From Rhipidocladum racemiflorum (Eukaryota > Streptophyta > Magnoliopsida > Poales > Poaceae), in assembly GCA_036346355.1 (NCBI GenBank), contig CM070581.1, forward strand, positions 50,611,849 to 50,675,848: DNA of 64,000 nt, written 5' to 3'. Both the position numbers and the translations under genes were made by a program. Of the stretch, positions 34,151 through 47,760 are shown piece after piece. The notes below the pieces were generated by a model. It had not been told where the DNA came from and did not search any database. It worked only from the letters and a program-made list of their open reading frames with translations. Position 1 is the stretch's first letter. Every line of letters starts with the position of its first letter.

Positions 34151-35532
34151 TGTTGGGAACGCGGTATGCTACACTAGCACAAATTGAAATTTCTATCGCA
34201 AACCAGAAAAGCTACTCGCAAGAAGGGGATCATAGATCTATTACCACTAGACGCGCAGTTGCGGAATCCTTCGCGCGTCGTTGTAGTGGATCGTTCTCGG
34301 CGTGGATCGTCCTCGGCGCGGATCGTCCTCGCCGCGGATCGTTCTCGCCACGGATCATCCTCGCTGCGGATCGTCCTCTCCACGCCGCAGTAGCAGCAGC
34401 GTCACCACAGCAGTCCACACGTCTGGGGATGGAATGCCGTGCGTCGGTGTGTAAGCACCGGGTCGCTCGGCAGGGGTAACGAGAGGAGGTGACTAGGGTT
34501 TCTGGCGAAACACCTCTAAACCACACGAAAGTGTATTCTGCGTCTAGCCTCCTCCCCTCCTTATATAGCCACGAGGTGAAACCCTAGGCAGTCAGGGCCT
34601 ATCTACGCGCTAAGCCCACGAGATCCATTAATTATGGATCCAATCCGAATTAATGCGTCCCAGCCCGTTAAGTGTGTGACCCTGTAGGTTCATGCGCATT
34701 TGGACATGGATTCGAAAAACCCTTTTTCTAATCCAACAGTCGGTAGTGGCTCCTTGCAGAGCATGCCAACTCCCAAACGCATATGATTAAAGTACTGATG
34801 TAATAATCTCTTTGCCAAACTATATGAAGATCGAACTCAAGGCGAGAAGCATGTCATCCTTTGACAGTTCAATCCATCTTTCGTATCCGTGATATATTAA
34901 TAAGTTGTGATTGACTTCTCAATCACGGCATGGCCATGCACTTCCTTAATCATATCACACGAGTGGCCTAGACATATATCTCTGTTACATTGGAGTGGCA
35001 AATTCCATCTTGACTGCTCACTTCCCTCTCCATGTTTCATAATAAACATGAAAGCTACCTTTATAACTATCCGGTTAGGAAATAGTGTTTGGTAACCCCA
35101 AGGTAAACTATTACACATGTAGGGAATATGACAATCTCAGGTCTAAGGATCATGCATCTACTATGTATGAGATACACTGATGACACATAAGAATGTAACA
35201 TTCTCGCAGTGTCCCATTGTGGGTCTATCTAACACATGTTCTTCAACATGCTTCCACAATGTATTGATGATATCTCCATATCTCATGATCTATGAAACAT
35301 GATCATCGAACAATACATGTGCTGATCTATTCATCGTTGTCCTATACGATGATATCCGATCAGAGATATTTATCGAATTATATCAATAAGTAAAGAGCTT
35401 CATAAACAAGTCACACACTTGTTGATCAAAACAATGATATACATTCATTTGGACCAATAATCATATTATTATTCATAAACATAGTCATGTTACAATCATC
35501 CATATGATTGCCTCAAGGGCATAACACTAACA
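34151..35532 (-). mobile_element. Copia-type solo LTR nested in the Helitron
   Basis: It runs from TGTTGGGAACGCGGTATG to GGCATAACACTAACA, with exact TSD CTTAA at 34146-34150 and 35533-35537. It is 1382 bp. A TATA box on the minus strand (GGCTATATAAGG near 34560) sets the orientation: U3 at the right, U5 at the left. The repeated GATCGTCCTCG/GATCGTTCTCG units near 34290-34380 are LTR sequence. Confidence 0.93.
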
Positions 35533-35689
35533 CTTAATTATTCCTAACGCACAGGCCAGCTTTCACTCCAAGGAAGTACCATCTGTAAGTGGTAAATAAA
35601 TGCTGCGCTTCCACAAGTGACTGATTTCCAAAATAGGTATAGAGCCAAATACATTTCTGGATCCATTACTTATTAATACAGATCAATTT

Positions 35690-36700
35690 TATTGTGCTAT
35701 TTCATAAGATTGGTATACCCTATGACCTGTTCCTTGCTTCCTTGGACATTTAGTGATGACAACATTATGACAGAATATGGTACACCTGCTCAAGTCACTT
35801 CTACCATGATCAGTACTCAACCGACTCCTCTAGCTAGTTCTATACATGATAAGTGCTTGGCTATTCCTGAACATCATGACCAACCAGGTATCTCTAAAAA
35901 GGATATACAATTCGAAAGCCCTGCTACCATTGTGTCTACTTCAGCTAGCTTTATCAATATCGTTCCAGAACTTCTTACGTCTGAAAAGGTACATTATTGT
36001 TCAATACATTAGTTTCTATAACTAAGCAGATATTCTTAACTGTATATATGTATCGATTTACATAAATCTCCTCTGACTACGTTATCCCTATATTAACAAG
36101 CCTTATAGAAAATTCGTTTTTAATTCACTTTCTAACAGATACTCCACATAATAAACCGCAGCCCTGATAGTCCCAAAGAAGAAACATTCAAAACGGCTTC
36201 AAATTATATAGACAGAACTCCCCCTTACATTTAATAACTAGCGTTTCAAGCAACTCTTTTCCTTACTGTATATACAAATATGATGACAGGAAGCCAACGT
36301 AACGCCCACTGTTGTCCCTGAAAAAACACCGCCATCACCACATTTGAGTAGCTCAAATCATCTGACGACATAGTTTTATTTATGAATATACAGAATTGAT
36401 TTTATCTCAGAACACATTTGTGCTCCTTACAGATACTGCCGGAACAAGCATCTACAATGAAACAAGCATTATCTGTTGCCCATTCTGACCTACCCGTCGC
36501 TGAAAGTGATACAAGGTTACGCCTCTATAAATAACCAGACTTTCTGTTTCTATTATAAACATTTGCACAATAGTATTAACATATTTGTTTTACCATGAAA
36601 AATACTTACAGAGTCACCAACAAAAAAACCTCCATTAAAAGAAAACTTTTCATGGACGACAAAACCAGCCCGCATTAAAAAAAGGTTCTCATACAGATAT
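35690..36700 (+). pseudogene. Exon-like fragments, perhaps tail of a Helitron RPA-like gene
   Basis: Short open segments are bounded by splice-like sites: about 35745-35990 (Ser/Thr-rich, with PLASSIHDKCLAIPEHHD), about 36430-36515 and about 36610-36660 (a KRKLFMDDK-type basic tail). In autonomous plant Helitrons an RPA-like gene lies near the 3' end, and the position and low-complexity Ser/Lys tail would fit. No OB fold is preserved, so this is a weak inference. Confidence 0.25.
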
Positions 36701-37484
36701 CACCACTTCTATATCATTGAATCTTACTTTGTTATTTTACATATTATTCCTTACAGAAACATTTGCTTATATAGAACAATCCATTGCAGGAGCCTTCACT
36801 CGCATCAAACGAATGCTTGAAGCCATATGATAGTCCGTACTGTTTTCCGTTTCTCACAAAAAAAACTCGACACGACGTACTGTATATATTCATGCGCAGA
36901 ACATGTGTATAGTGTGTAATATTACGCTTTACTTATTATGTGGCGTACCAGACTTTCGCGTATCCAACTCTACTATGTATTTTTATCTTTTGGGTCAAGT
37001 AAGCTAATCGAAAAAAAACCTTTTGTTGTTCATCCAGATCATTTTTGCAGATCATATATCATTACGCCCTTCGTTTCATAGCTTCTGTACATTTTCTAGC
37101 CTGTATTTTTGCTTTCGTTTCCGCCTTGCATTTGTACCTCGAAAAAATATATGAATTCATTTACTGGCTGCTATATTTATTTTAGCATACTTATTTTATC
37201 CAGCTATAATGTTTTTCTGATTACCTTATTTTATCTCTTTACCTGAAAAAAAAAACTGGTTCAACTAAAGACATGTAGTTTCCCTTCCATCCATGTCCTA
37301 ACACAAGCATGTCTCTATTTATACCTCACTTTCTTCAGCGACTCTTTTTTCTTCATTTACCCAGTAACGCAAAAATCAATTGAGACCACCACGACACACC
37401 TCACGACATTCCCAATCACATCGTCCGCTATGATAACTTTAAACCTGGACAGAGCGGCGCAACGAAGCGCACTGTATTACCTAG

Positions 37485-37869
37485 TATTATACATGTAGGA
37501 AGTATGATTACCATTGTCATTAACTACAATTCTAGTAGGACAGCATAGACCTGATTGGATGCATTAAATAACACTATATATCTACCAGATCAGGTGAGAG
37601 TACTACTAGCCTACGCTATATCGTCGTGAGGGCAACGAACGGTATAGGTTATAGCCACGGCCCACGGGATCATATCAACTGTATAATTGCATGTACTCTA
37701 TTGCTCCCATGCACTAGTTGTTTCATCACCATCATCTGCATGCATGCAGGGCGCGCGTGGAGCCTCATTGTCGGCCTCCTCCTTAGCTTGCCTACATGTG
37801 CTCATTGTCGCCACCGCCGGATTTTCAAATATTTTTCAGGGCTATATTTTGGATCGCCAAGCTCCAAAA
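37485..37869. other. Intergenic, nothing recognised
   Basis: No gene or diagnostic element end is seen between the Helitron and the GTTTCA field. Confidence 0.5.
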
Positions 37870-38996
37870 ATTCTTGAGGTTCATTCAAGTTTCAATGGAT
37901 TTTAGGGGGTTATATTTTGGAGTTTCAAATATTTTTATATGAATTTTAGGTTTCAAATATGAGATTTCACACTAGTTTCAGTATGTTTCGGACATACTAA
38001 AACGGTATAGACATGTTTCACTAGGTTTCAACGATGTAGACATGTTTCACTAGGTTTCAAGGCATTCCATCCGTATTTCGTATGTTTCATTAAGTTTCAT
38101 AAGAGTCCCAAATGGGTTTTATAAATGATTCAAAAAAAGTTTCAAACTAGTTTCATAAGGTTTTAGTGTGTTTAAACAAATTTCGATGGGTTTGAAATGA
38201 TTCAAAGCTTTATTTAAAAATAAGTTTTAGAATAATTTCAACTAAGTTGCAAAAAGCAAACTCTAAAGTTTTAGAGCATGTTCCGTAGGTTTCACATGGT
38301 TTCAACATATTTCTAAAAAAAAATTCAACAGGTTTCAATATAAAAATATAAGTTATGTCAAGTTTCAAATCTAAAATGTGATTAAAGACGAGTTTAAGAA
38401 GAATCTCAACTGAGTTTTAAAAAATCAACTTCAAAATTTTTAGAGAGATCCAAGAAGTTTAAAAACTGAATGAAATTTATTGAAACTTAGTTGTGACGGC
38501 TATTAAGAGCAGATGAAACTAAATTGTGTGACTACAGCACACTATATTGTCAGTCCCATTTCTGACGGTATAGCATGCGACTGTAAGATCGAAAAGTAGT
38601 AATCGTGCCCAACACATCCCACTGTCGTGCGCACATTTCATATGCATGCAAGGCTGCCCCTGCCTTCTTTTCCCCACGTTTCTCGAGCCTTCGCACAAGT
38701 TAATGCCGGCCTACAAAGTGCACGATGAGAAAAGGACGAGACGTACAGGACAAAAAATACTAGATAAAACCTAACATTTGATCACTACATTATGCATTTA
38801 ACAAATTTTTTACAGTGTGTTAATTTAGCTACATCAGGTATTGATAGTTTTTACGACTATGTTTCAGCATGTTTTATGTAACAAGTTTCAAAGGTTTTAT
38901 GAGTTTCAGAGTTAAGTTTCACAACGTTTCACAGACAAGTTTCATGAGGTTTTAGAGTGTTCCATCTACGTTTCACATACAAGTTTCATAATGTTT
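37870..38996. repeat. GTTTCA-rich degenerate repeat field, left part
   Basis: Irregularly spaced AGGTTTCA, AAGTTTCA and TGTTTCA words recur every 15-30 bp (densest 37870-38470 and 38860-38996), with less repetitive DNA at 38500-38850. The right part (38870-38996) matches sequence in 44800-45200. It is cut by a solo LTR at 38997. Confidence 0.7.
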
Positions 38997-41900
38997 TGTA
39001 AGACCCTCACTTTTATGCTACAGTGCAAACATAAAAGCAAGGTTCTAATGTGCATACTGTGCTAGTCCCATGATCAGTAGCTAGCACGCACAAACACAAT
39101 TTGGAATCACAACCATACAAAAGTTTCATATTTTATTACAGCGGAAGTATTGATACAATATGACCGTCAAGGTCGACTAAACATAGTAAGAAAATCAGAT
39201 GTCTTGTAGTTTGCCACATAATCCACAGGCAACTGACAAGGTAAAGCCTTAGAAAGAACTGTCGTTAATAATCCCGTAATCCTGCGTCAAAGTAAAGTTC
39301 ATCGAGATACCTGCATCTTCACCTATAATCAACAATAATAGCAAGGGTGAGTACATTTCGTACTCAGCAAGACTTGAGTTGTGTGTTTGGAATGCAGGCT
39401 GATCCTAGAATAAAGCTTCTACGGTTAACTTTTGCTTGGAGCCAAATTGAATTATTAAATACTGAATAGTAGAGTGAAAGCGAAAATTTGTAAAAGTAAA
39501 TAAATGAGTAAAGTAACAAGTATGTACTTAAAAGTAATAAGAAGAGATAGATAACTCACAGCCCTTCGTGAATAAAATATAACAAAATACCCACAACCCT
39601 TCTAGTGATAAAACGTCCAGTCCCATCATATGAAATATTATCTGAAGAATAAACTTTTGTCCACACAGGGCACAACAGCTGAATTCAACCTTGCCAACGT
39701 AATGTCAAGTATTGAATCATCTGTAAGGGTAAGCTCACCAAAACATTTTATAAAAACAACTAACTTAGTGTGGGTTCACCAAGTCGTCCATAACCGTGGA
39801 CACGGCTAATCGATTAGTTTTAGACTCTGCAGAGTTTGTACAGCTTTACCCACAAGAAATGTTCTCCCTTTTTGCTAGGCCATTAACACACTTCCTTTGG
39901 TGTGCCGCCAGAGAGTTCATTACGAAACTGTTCAAATACTTGGACCTTAACTTTGCACTAGCCCAATGACGTTACCCCTGACTATGATGGAAGCTAAAAA
40001 GGTAAAAGAAATTCCGGAGTCAGTGACCCACCAGGAATAGTAATTCCGGAGTCAGTGACCCACTAGGAATAATAATAGCCCCAAATTCATAGCCAGGCGT
40101 ACACCGTTACAACGGCAGATGCCAACACCTCGGTGATGACACCTCCCTCAAGCAAACCTATATCCGGAATGCCCGTGCTACAACTGCCTACCAATGTGCA
40201 AAGCTAATTCCCAAATAATTTAATAAGTTAAGACTGTCCCAGTCCAGTACTTGTGGATGTACGGTTATCTTGGATCACGGGACACCATGTTCGGTCCTTA
40301 AAATGACATGGGCGATAACTCCACCCTAGCTATGCACACGTTAAAACATGTACATCCAGCTATTGCCAATAATCACCCACGTCGAAATCATAGTTTTATT
40401 TTCAGAAAGAATATAATATCAAAAATCACAATGTTCCATCAGGTTCAAGATTAAAGTTCATCATGTCCAAAATTTTAGTTTCATTGCGAACTGTATAACC
40501 CGCTGTTCGTGTTCCCAATCTAAGGCAGGGCTAAGCATATGCAAGTAATAATCGAATATACCCACTTTGTGTATCCAACAACAATCTAGGGTTTCATCTA
40601 TCACTACTGATTAAGGAAAACCATCAATGAAGGTTATATCTACCATTTTTTCCATAATATAGCAGTGTATACAAAGTATAGCATATGCATGCAAATTTTA
40701 TTTTAATTCTTCTTGTTAAAGGAAAAATAGGATCTACATGAGTGCTTGCCTTGCTATCTGTTGTTTTCAGTGACGAAGCCGAAGTTGGATTCTTGAAGTT
40801 GTTGACGACGAAGTCCGAGACGTCGGATTCTACACGTCGTATAACGAAAAAGATAGCAAATAGCAAATAACACTTTCAATAGGGGCAAAAGGGAATCAGA
40901 TGAAAAATCAAATATAAAACATTACATAAAACAAGTATGGTTGGTTCGTGATTTCGTGCGTGTGTATAATATCTTACGTGGCGACCTTTATTGTTATTAA
41001 CGGTATGGGTTGAACAACACATCATTTATTCTTTATGAATTATTTCATTTTATTTTACGAATTCAGGAAGCTAAGATTGTAAGATTAAATGTACTAAAAT
41101 TCATTTTCAGGGTGTGAAGTTGTTTGTACTAATATCAATTAGTACATAAAGTCACTCGACTATTTTCAAACAATTATATGATTAAACTTAAGGATATGCA
41201 TCGGTATTACGGGTCTTAGAATTGGTTTCACGTAGGGTCATGTCTTTAATGGGATTCAGATGCAAAGCATGTTATAAATTAAATATTTTCTTAGAATATG
41301 GTAGTCCATATACTAGAGAGCAAGTCTGAGCTATTCATCCTAAAATTCTCATTTAGACGCGATATTCTACGGGTTGTCGAAAAGGCTTAAGTATTACTAA
41401 ACTTTACACGATAATGGTTTGTCTTTGTTTTATACTTGCGGCTGCACCTTAAAGAGTCATTTAATGATTCTTTAGGAAATAATGGGGGATATCTCTAATA
41501 GCGTTTTAAAGTTAGTTCCGTGATGTTTCATTTTATCCATGAGGTTTTTCAACTAAAAAGCATTAAGATCTAATTTATACATGAGAACTAACATGGCTAA
41601 AGTTAAGTATAATCATTCTTGTAAGATTAAATAGTTTTGTACTATGAATCACCCTAATCAAATTTTATATGTATTACTGTCTATATTTATGCAACATACT
41701 CTAAGCATAAGTCATACAAGTATGATAATTTATTAACTTAGTTCAACCTTAATCATTCATGAAATATTTTTATATCCTGGAAATATTTATATGACCCTAG
41801 GAATATTTTGGGATTCATTTTTGTGATTCCAAGAGCTATGGTTTATATTAAGTATAATCGGACATCAAGCAACATGATTGATTTCAATTAAATATTGCAT

Positions 41901-44588
41901 GATGCACCCTAAGTATTATTGTGAAATCAAGTTCTATACTGTCTAATTAGCACAAAACTAGTTTCACATTATTTAGATATAAAATGAGCAAGTTATAACA
42001 ATTTGAATATTCCAAACATTGAAATCACACTTAAAAGAAAATTAATACAAAGTAACTTAAAATTCAAATCTAACTACATAAACAGAGACCTTATGACATA
42101 AGGAATCTAACAAAATTGGTTTCATTCAATTCGGACAAGTTTTGCAAAAGTTGTACATGCAACATATTTGAATCTTCTCTTTAAATTTAAATTCTAATTT
42201 AAATTACTAAACAAGTTTCAAATATTTTTACAGATTATAAAACTACATGATTTAACATGAATTTAGAAACTTATTTAATCTGATTTGGATCTATGGTTTA
42301 AAAGTTGTGTAAAAATGAAGTGGTTCGGTTCAATCAATTCAAACTAATTCGGAAATACGTCTTTGCTGAACTGAAGGCGTATTATACTATTTGGCATGTG
42401 CCGACTTGACTTGGTCCAAGCCACTGACGAGGCGGACCTAGCCGCTAGTGGCGCAAATGGCCAGGGCGCCACGCGCAGATGCGACTGGCCGGTGTGGTCA
42501 GCCAGTCAGTGAGGTGCGGAGGGACATCCGGCTGATAGTCCGGTCCCGCCAGTCAATGACTCCGAGCAGGGGCGGCATGGTCCGGAGCTCGCCGGCGACG
42601 AACTAAGGCCGGAGGCCAGCGGCCGAGTGCATGACTAGGTAGAGGGAGCCTAGGGGATTCTAGGGGCGTGCCCAGACAGGCTTCGACGCCGGCCGGTTGA
42701 GCTCGCAGCAGGCCACGGCGGCGGTCCACGGTCACGATTGTTGCGACGGTGATCTAGGACATCTCGAGTTCAACCAAGGCTCAAATAAGCATCCATGAGG
42801 CACAAGCAACTTGAGTTGACATCTCACCGTGCAGATTGAGCTTCAGAATGGGCTAGCAGCGGTCGCCAGCAGTGAAGGAGGAGGAGCGCCGGTGCGGGGA
42901 AACTACGGTGGATCTTCGTTCAAATTGACCGAGGTGATTTGGTCGCCAGTGAGTGGAGAGGCTTCGGCCGAAGACAATTTGGATTTTATTGCATGTGGGA
43001 GAAACGGGATTGAGGAATTGGCATGCGGCAGTTCGGCCGGACACGAAGGAGGAGAAGGAATTAGAGCTCGGTATGGAGAAGCAAAAGTGGGACTTGAATC
43101 CAGAGATGGCATAGCGCTTTTATAGAGCTCTGAGGCGGTTGTTACAGGGTATGAAACGGGGAGGAGAACGGTGGCTGGTTCGGGCGTTATCTGGAGCTCT
43201 CCTCGGTGACCACCACTGCGTAGGGCATGGCGAAGGCAGGAGCTGGCAGCAGTGGTGTCAGAGGCATCCTCGGGGTATGAGAATTGTGGCGGGAAGCGAC
43301 AAAAGGTGAGGTGGTGCAATGATATTTTTCCATGGCAATGACCGGCTGAGAACGAACAGAGAGCAGAACTAGTGGCGTGAAAAGGGAGATGAGGGATGAC
43401 AGGTGGGGCATCCGGCCCACATGACAGAGAGGATGAAGGAAACCGACAGGAGAGAAAGGAAAGAAATTGGGCTGCTACGTGGGGCAATTGGCATATATAT
43501 ATAAAAAAAGAGGAAATGGGTCCTGCCGACAGAGACATGGGTCAAAAGTATCCTGGGTGGCGCATTGAATGAAGGAGGCCCACGTGGAAGTCTAATTAGA
43601 AGAGAAGGAAATGAACTCTTCGTGTTACCCTCTTCTGACAGCTGATAACACGAATTAATCGTTGGGTCAAATCAACACTGGAATTTTCCAAACTTTTGGA
43701 CCGAGTTTAGGGATAAGTTTAATACCTACAGTAAAATTTTGGAGTTAAAATAATCTACGGTTAAGTTATAAAAATTCTGACAATACCGACTACACAGAAA
43801 AAGAATTTCGGTTTTCGAATTGATTAAGGGTCTAAATCAGCATATTTATTTTTGAAACTTTTACGGAAGGTATGGATATATATCAGGGCTCTACCATAAA
43901 AATTTCAAATTCAAATTCCTATTATTTATTTTCTAAGAATTCTTTTATTATGTTTTGCAGAATTTCAGGATTGGAAAGTTTAAATGAGAATAAATAGCAA
44001 ATGCAATTATTAATTTTTGTAAATTTTTGTGGACAAGGATAAGGTTACTGAGAGCTCATGGTAAAATTTCTAGGCGTTATAAAGCTCTACATTTTTCTCC
44101 AAAAATCTGACATTGGTCTGGTGAAGGATATGCTTCCCCAATTAATTTATCCTATCAACTTGCAAATGGTTTCACATTTACTTTTGACCAGCCAAAGTGA
44201 TTTCTAGGGCATTCTAAGGTTATCCAAGAATTTACTATGGTAACTATCTTTTACCATTTTACCATTTTATCATTTTCCTCTTTATCTTTTACTTCTTATC
44301 TTTTTATCAATTCCCTTTTCAAAGAAGGAAAATCAATAAGTGGTTTTTGAATTTCAGAAAAGATGTTTATTCAAAAATTAAGATCATTTTTGAATTTCAT
44401 TTTAATAATTTGTTCTTTTGGAAAAGAATTTTCCAAATCGAATTTACTCTTTATCAAGTTTTAGGAAAAAGAAGTGAGGTTAATAAATTTCAAATCAAAT
44501 TCTTGATTTCAATTAAAATTTCTATTTAATTTTATTTTTAAATCTTAAATTTTTATTTTTCTAATTTTGAAAATGGTGGGATGTTACA
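38997..44588 (-). mobile_element. Very long gypsy-type solo LTR, 5.6 kb, minus orientation
   Basis: On the plus strand it begins TGTAAGACCCTCACTT and ends GGTGGGATGTTACA. TSD TGTTT is exact at 38992-38996 and 44589-44593. In minus orientation there is a TATA box (GAGCTCTATAAAAGCGC near 43120) after a GC-rich stretch. Near 39345-39370 lies the complement of the GTACTCACC.TTGC-type motif seen in the other LTRs. No gag or pol sequence is visible. At 5592 bp it is at the upper end for LTRs, so an undetected nested insertion is possible. Frames at 42550-43540 are LTR sequence. Confidence 0.85.
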
Positions 44589-45735
44589 TGTTTCACAGAT
44601 AAGTTTCATCGGATTTCATAATGTTCCGTCAACCATTTCAGATAAGTTGTTTCATGATGTCTGACAGATAAGTTTTACTAGTTTTCCCAGTGTTCCATAA
44701 ACTAGTCTCACATATAAGGTTTCACAGCTAAGTTTCATAGTGTCCCATCAATGTTTCACATATAGGCTTCATTAGGTTTCACCAGTTTTAGTATGTTTCA
44801 TGTGTTAAGTTTCAAAGGTTTTATGAGTTTTAGTGTTAAGTTTGACAACGTTTCACAGACAAGTTTCATGAGGTTTCAGAGTGTTTCATTCGTTTCATTA
44901 AGTTTCAGTAGGTTTCATATATTAAGTTTCAAAGGTTTCATGAGTTTTAGTGTTAAGTTTCATGACATTTCACAAATAAATTTCACTAGGTTTCATAGTG
45001 TTTCCATCAACCAGGCTGTATTAGGAGTTTCACATATAAGTTTCACGATGTATCACATATAAGTTTCATGATGTTTCATAGATAAGTTTCACCAGGTTTT
45101 TTTTAGTGTTTTATGAACCAGTTTCACACATATTTTTCATCAAGCTTCATAGTGTTCCATCTACGTTTCACATACAAGTTTAATAATATTTCGAAGATAA
45201 GTTTCATCGTGTTTCATAGTGTTCCATCAACTATTTTCACTAGGTTTCACATTGTTCTGTGAATCAGTCTCACATATAAGGTTTCATGATGTTTTACAGA
45301 TAAGTTTCATAGTGTTCCATCAATATTTAACATATAGGTTTAATTAGATTTCACCAGTTTCAGTAGGTTCCATGTGTTAAGTTTCAAAGATTTCAAGAGT
45401 TTTAGTGTTAACTTTTACAACGTTTCACTGATAAGTTTCATGAGGTTTCAGAGTGTTTCATCCGTTTCGTTAAGTTTCGGTTGGTTTCATGTGCTAAGTT
45501 TCAAAAGTTTCATAAGTTTTAGTGTTAAGTTTCATAATATTTCACAAATAAGTTTCACGAGGTTTTATAGTGTTTCCATCAACCAAGTTGTCTCAGGAGT
45601 TTCACATATAAGTTTCACGATGTATCATATATAAGTTTTATAGGTTTCATAGTGTTCCGTCAACTAGACCGTCTTTGGAGTTTCAAATAAGTTGTTCCAT
45701 GATGTCTAACAGATAAGTTTCACAAGGTTCCTCTG
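44589..45735. repeat. GTTTCA-rich repeat field, right part, with higher-order duplication
   Basis: The same GTTTCA-word DNA continues after the LTR. A segment of about 290 bp (about 44775-45062) recurs at about 45350-45634, a period of about 575 bp. Both copies keep a long plus-strand frame open, encoding similar Phe/Ser-rich peptides (FKGFMSFSVKF). Openness may come from the hexamer composition rather than selection. Confidence 0.75.
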
Positions 45736-46060
45736 CACATGATCATCACCATCGCACCCGCTCACCTCCGCGCTATCGCTACCACCCCGCCGGCTCCCGT
45801 CACAATACCCGCTCTCTGACGTGCCTCATCACTTTCCCCCCTGATGGCCTCCACGCCACACCCTCAGCCGTGCAAAGTGAAATGACCATTGAAACTCATG
45901 TGTACCATAAAACACTACACACTAACCATTAGAACATAAAACTTGTCACCGGAGAAAAACACATACAAGTTGTATATCGAGTGGATTTACATCCAAATTC
46001 AATACCTAAACACGAACATTATATATTTGATCCAAGTCTTACGAAAATCACAACCGCTTA
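45736..46060. other. Intergenic, nothing recognised
   Basis: A short CCG/CACC-rich patch is followed by AT-rich DNA; no supported gene. Confidence 0.4.
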
Positions 46061-47760
46061 TTGCCAAGCAAGGTTTTGCTGGTGGCAGGTTTCATGCATG
46101 AAACTCAAAACCAAGTCTTACATTGGTATTTCATCAAACAATTGAGGGGTATGAAGGCATGTTTGAAGCACATAAGAGAACTAATCTCTTACCGGTTGTT
46201 GTTTCGCATAGAGGTTGCTGCGAGGACGTGTGTGTGTGGATAGATCGCCTCCAAGGTTGTGGTGAGCGGTAAGGTGGAAGAGTTGGAGTGGCTGCTGCAC
46301 ACACCGCAAAGCGCCATCGATTGAGCTTCCTTCCTTGCTTCCTACAGAGAGTGGAGCGGGTAGAGCAGTTCATTGAGATCGGCACCATGGTCAGTGGCAA
46401 GCAAGTGATGAGCACATCACCGCCATGGATACGACCACTACCCCTCCTTCACAGACGTCCATTCCTACCATGACGACCCTTTATACTTCAACCATGACTT
46501 CATCGATGTCCGGAGGCCTAAACCAGAAGCTCATCCTTTCAAGCCTTCCTCAACAATCCAGTGCCACAAGTCCAAGATCCGTGAGGTCGCGATGCACCAA
46601 GGATGGCCCAACTTGAAGCCCAAGTCGTCACCACGTCCATCTCGGCCTTCCAGGAACAGCCCGACTTCAAACGGACGCCTCGGCCACATCCGAAGTCCGA
46701 ATTCAACGTGCGACCACTCGTTGGAAAGCTCAGGAGATAAGCTTTCCAATGGATCTAGTCCCAACCCTAAATTCATCCTGTATTGGTGGGAATCATCAGA
46801 AAGCCACTTTATGGTAGAAACTTTGGGTGATGCGCCACCTTTATTTTGGGCCCAAAGCCCACGTATTTGGTGGTGCTGGTGGTTAGCCTTAGCTTGGGTG
46901 CCCCTTCGGCCGCCGTCCCTGGTGTGGATGCCCCTCTATATATGGTTGCCACCTCCATATGTTATTCTTTAGGTTTTGTTGTGTGTTTGGTAGACCCCTT
47001 GTACGTCCCTCCTCGTGCTTGCGCGTGTTGACTAGACCGCCTGAGACGAGAAACAGAACCTCACCTTTGTGTTCGTAAGTTTTATTGGTATCAAAATTTC
47101 AGATTACTTTCTTACTTTGTTCTTGCAAGTTTCTCGATTGCTAGTAGGGATAAGGATCCACGACTTGCGTTGGTGGCATTGCAATTGCCGGTTTCCTTTC
47201 CTCGCTGGTTGGAAGCCAAGAACACGAGTTCATCAACTCCTCAAATCGACGTAACATTCTCATCAGAAGATCGGGAACCCCCGCGTTCGCATCAGCAAGG
47301 CATCCGCATGCATGTATATACTACCAACAAGATGATTTTAGGCCGAAAAAGTAAGCATGTTCTTCCTATATCGTTGGAAAGCTAGGACTGTAGGACATAT
47401 TAGTTGAGCACAGAAATTCACATAAATATATTTTTTTAGAAAAAAGAAATACTTATTTTTAGATGGGATGCAAATGTATTATATCAAATTTCATCATGCA
47501 TATCTTGATGTTGGAATGGTAGCGAGAAAACGAGCTTGGATTTGTATATCTCGAGCTGTACACCTTTGCCACTGCAGTAAACAAATGGGACAGGTTACGT
47601 ACTGGCGTGATAAGTTCAACAGTTGGTTCGAAAGAGTGCGCGTGGTGGCAAACGAATTGAACCAAGGGCATAGCATATTGTACCGTTGGAAAGCTAGGGA
47701 ACGGCTCCCTAGTATTTCTGATCAGGTAATTTTAATATTAATTAGGTGTGATTGAAATTA
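46060..47760 (+). mobile_element. Decayed LTR-retrotransposon relic
   Basis: Fragments of frames at 46425-46740 (DVRRPKPEAHPFKP-like in one frame) and repeated GTTGGAAAGCTAG phrases (near 46725, 47378 and 47680), with a 5' UTR-like tract at 46900-47250, resemble the untranslated leader and gag edge of grass gypsy elements. No LTR pair, TSD or catalytic domain is identified, so the class is uncertain. Confidence 0.3.

Larger units (their letters stand above)
30897..37484 (+). mobile_element. Gene-capturing Helitron, plus orientation
   Basis: The 5' end TCTATATTATGCC at 30897 matches the plant Helitron consensus TCTMTAYTA exactly and is preceded by A. The 3' end has GCGC-AACGAA-GCGC (37457-37470), then 10 nt, then CTAG (37481-37484), followed by T, as for insertion between A and T. 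It is 6588 bp, including a nested 1387-bp LTR insertion. Inside, on the plus strand, are a DEAD-box helicase gene fragment and a possible ABC-transporter exon. No Rep/helicase gene is present, so it is non-autonomous. Confidence 0.65.

Noticed and set aside
42903..43538. 211-codon Ser/Pro-rich minus-strand frame
   Set aside because: It lies wholly inside the 5.6-kb LTR around its TATA box and has no domain.
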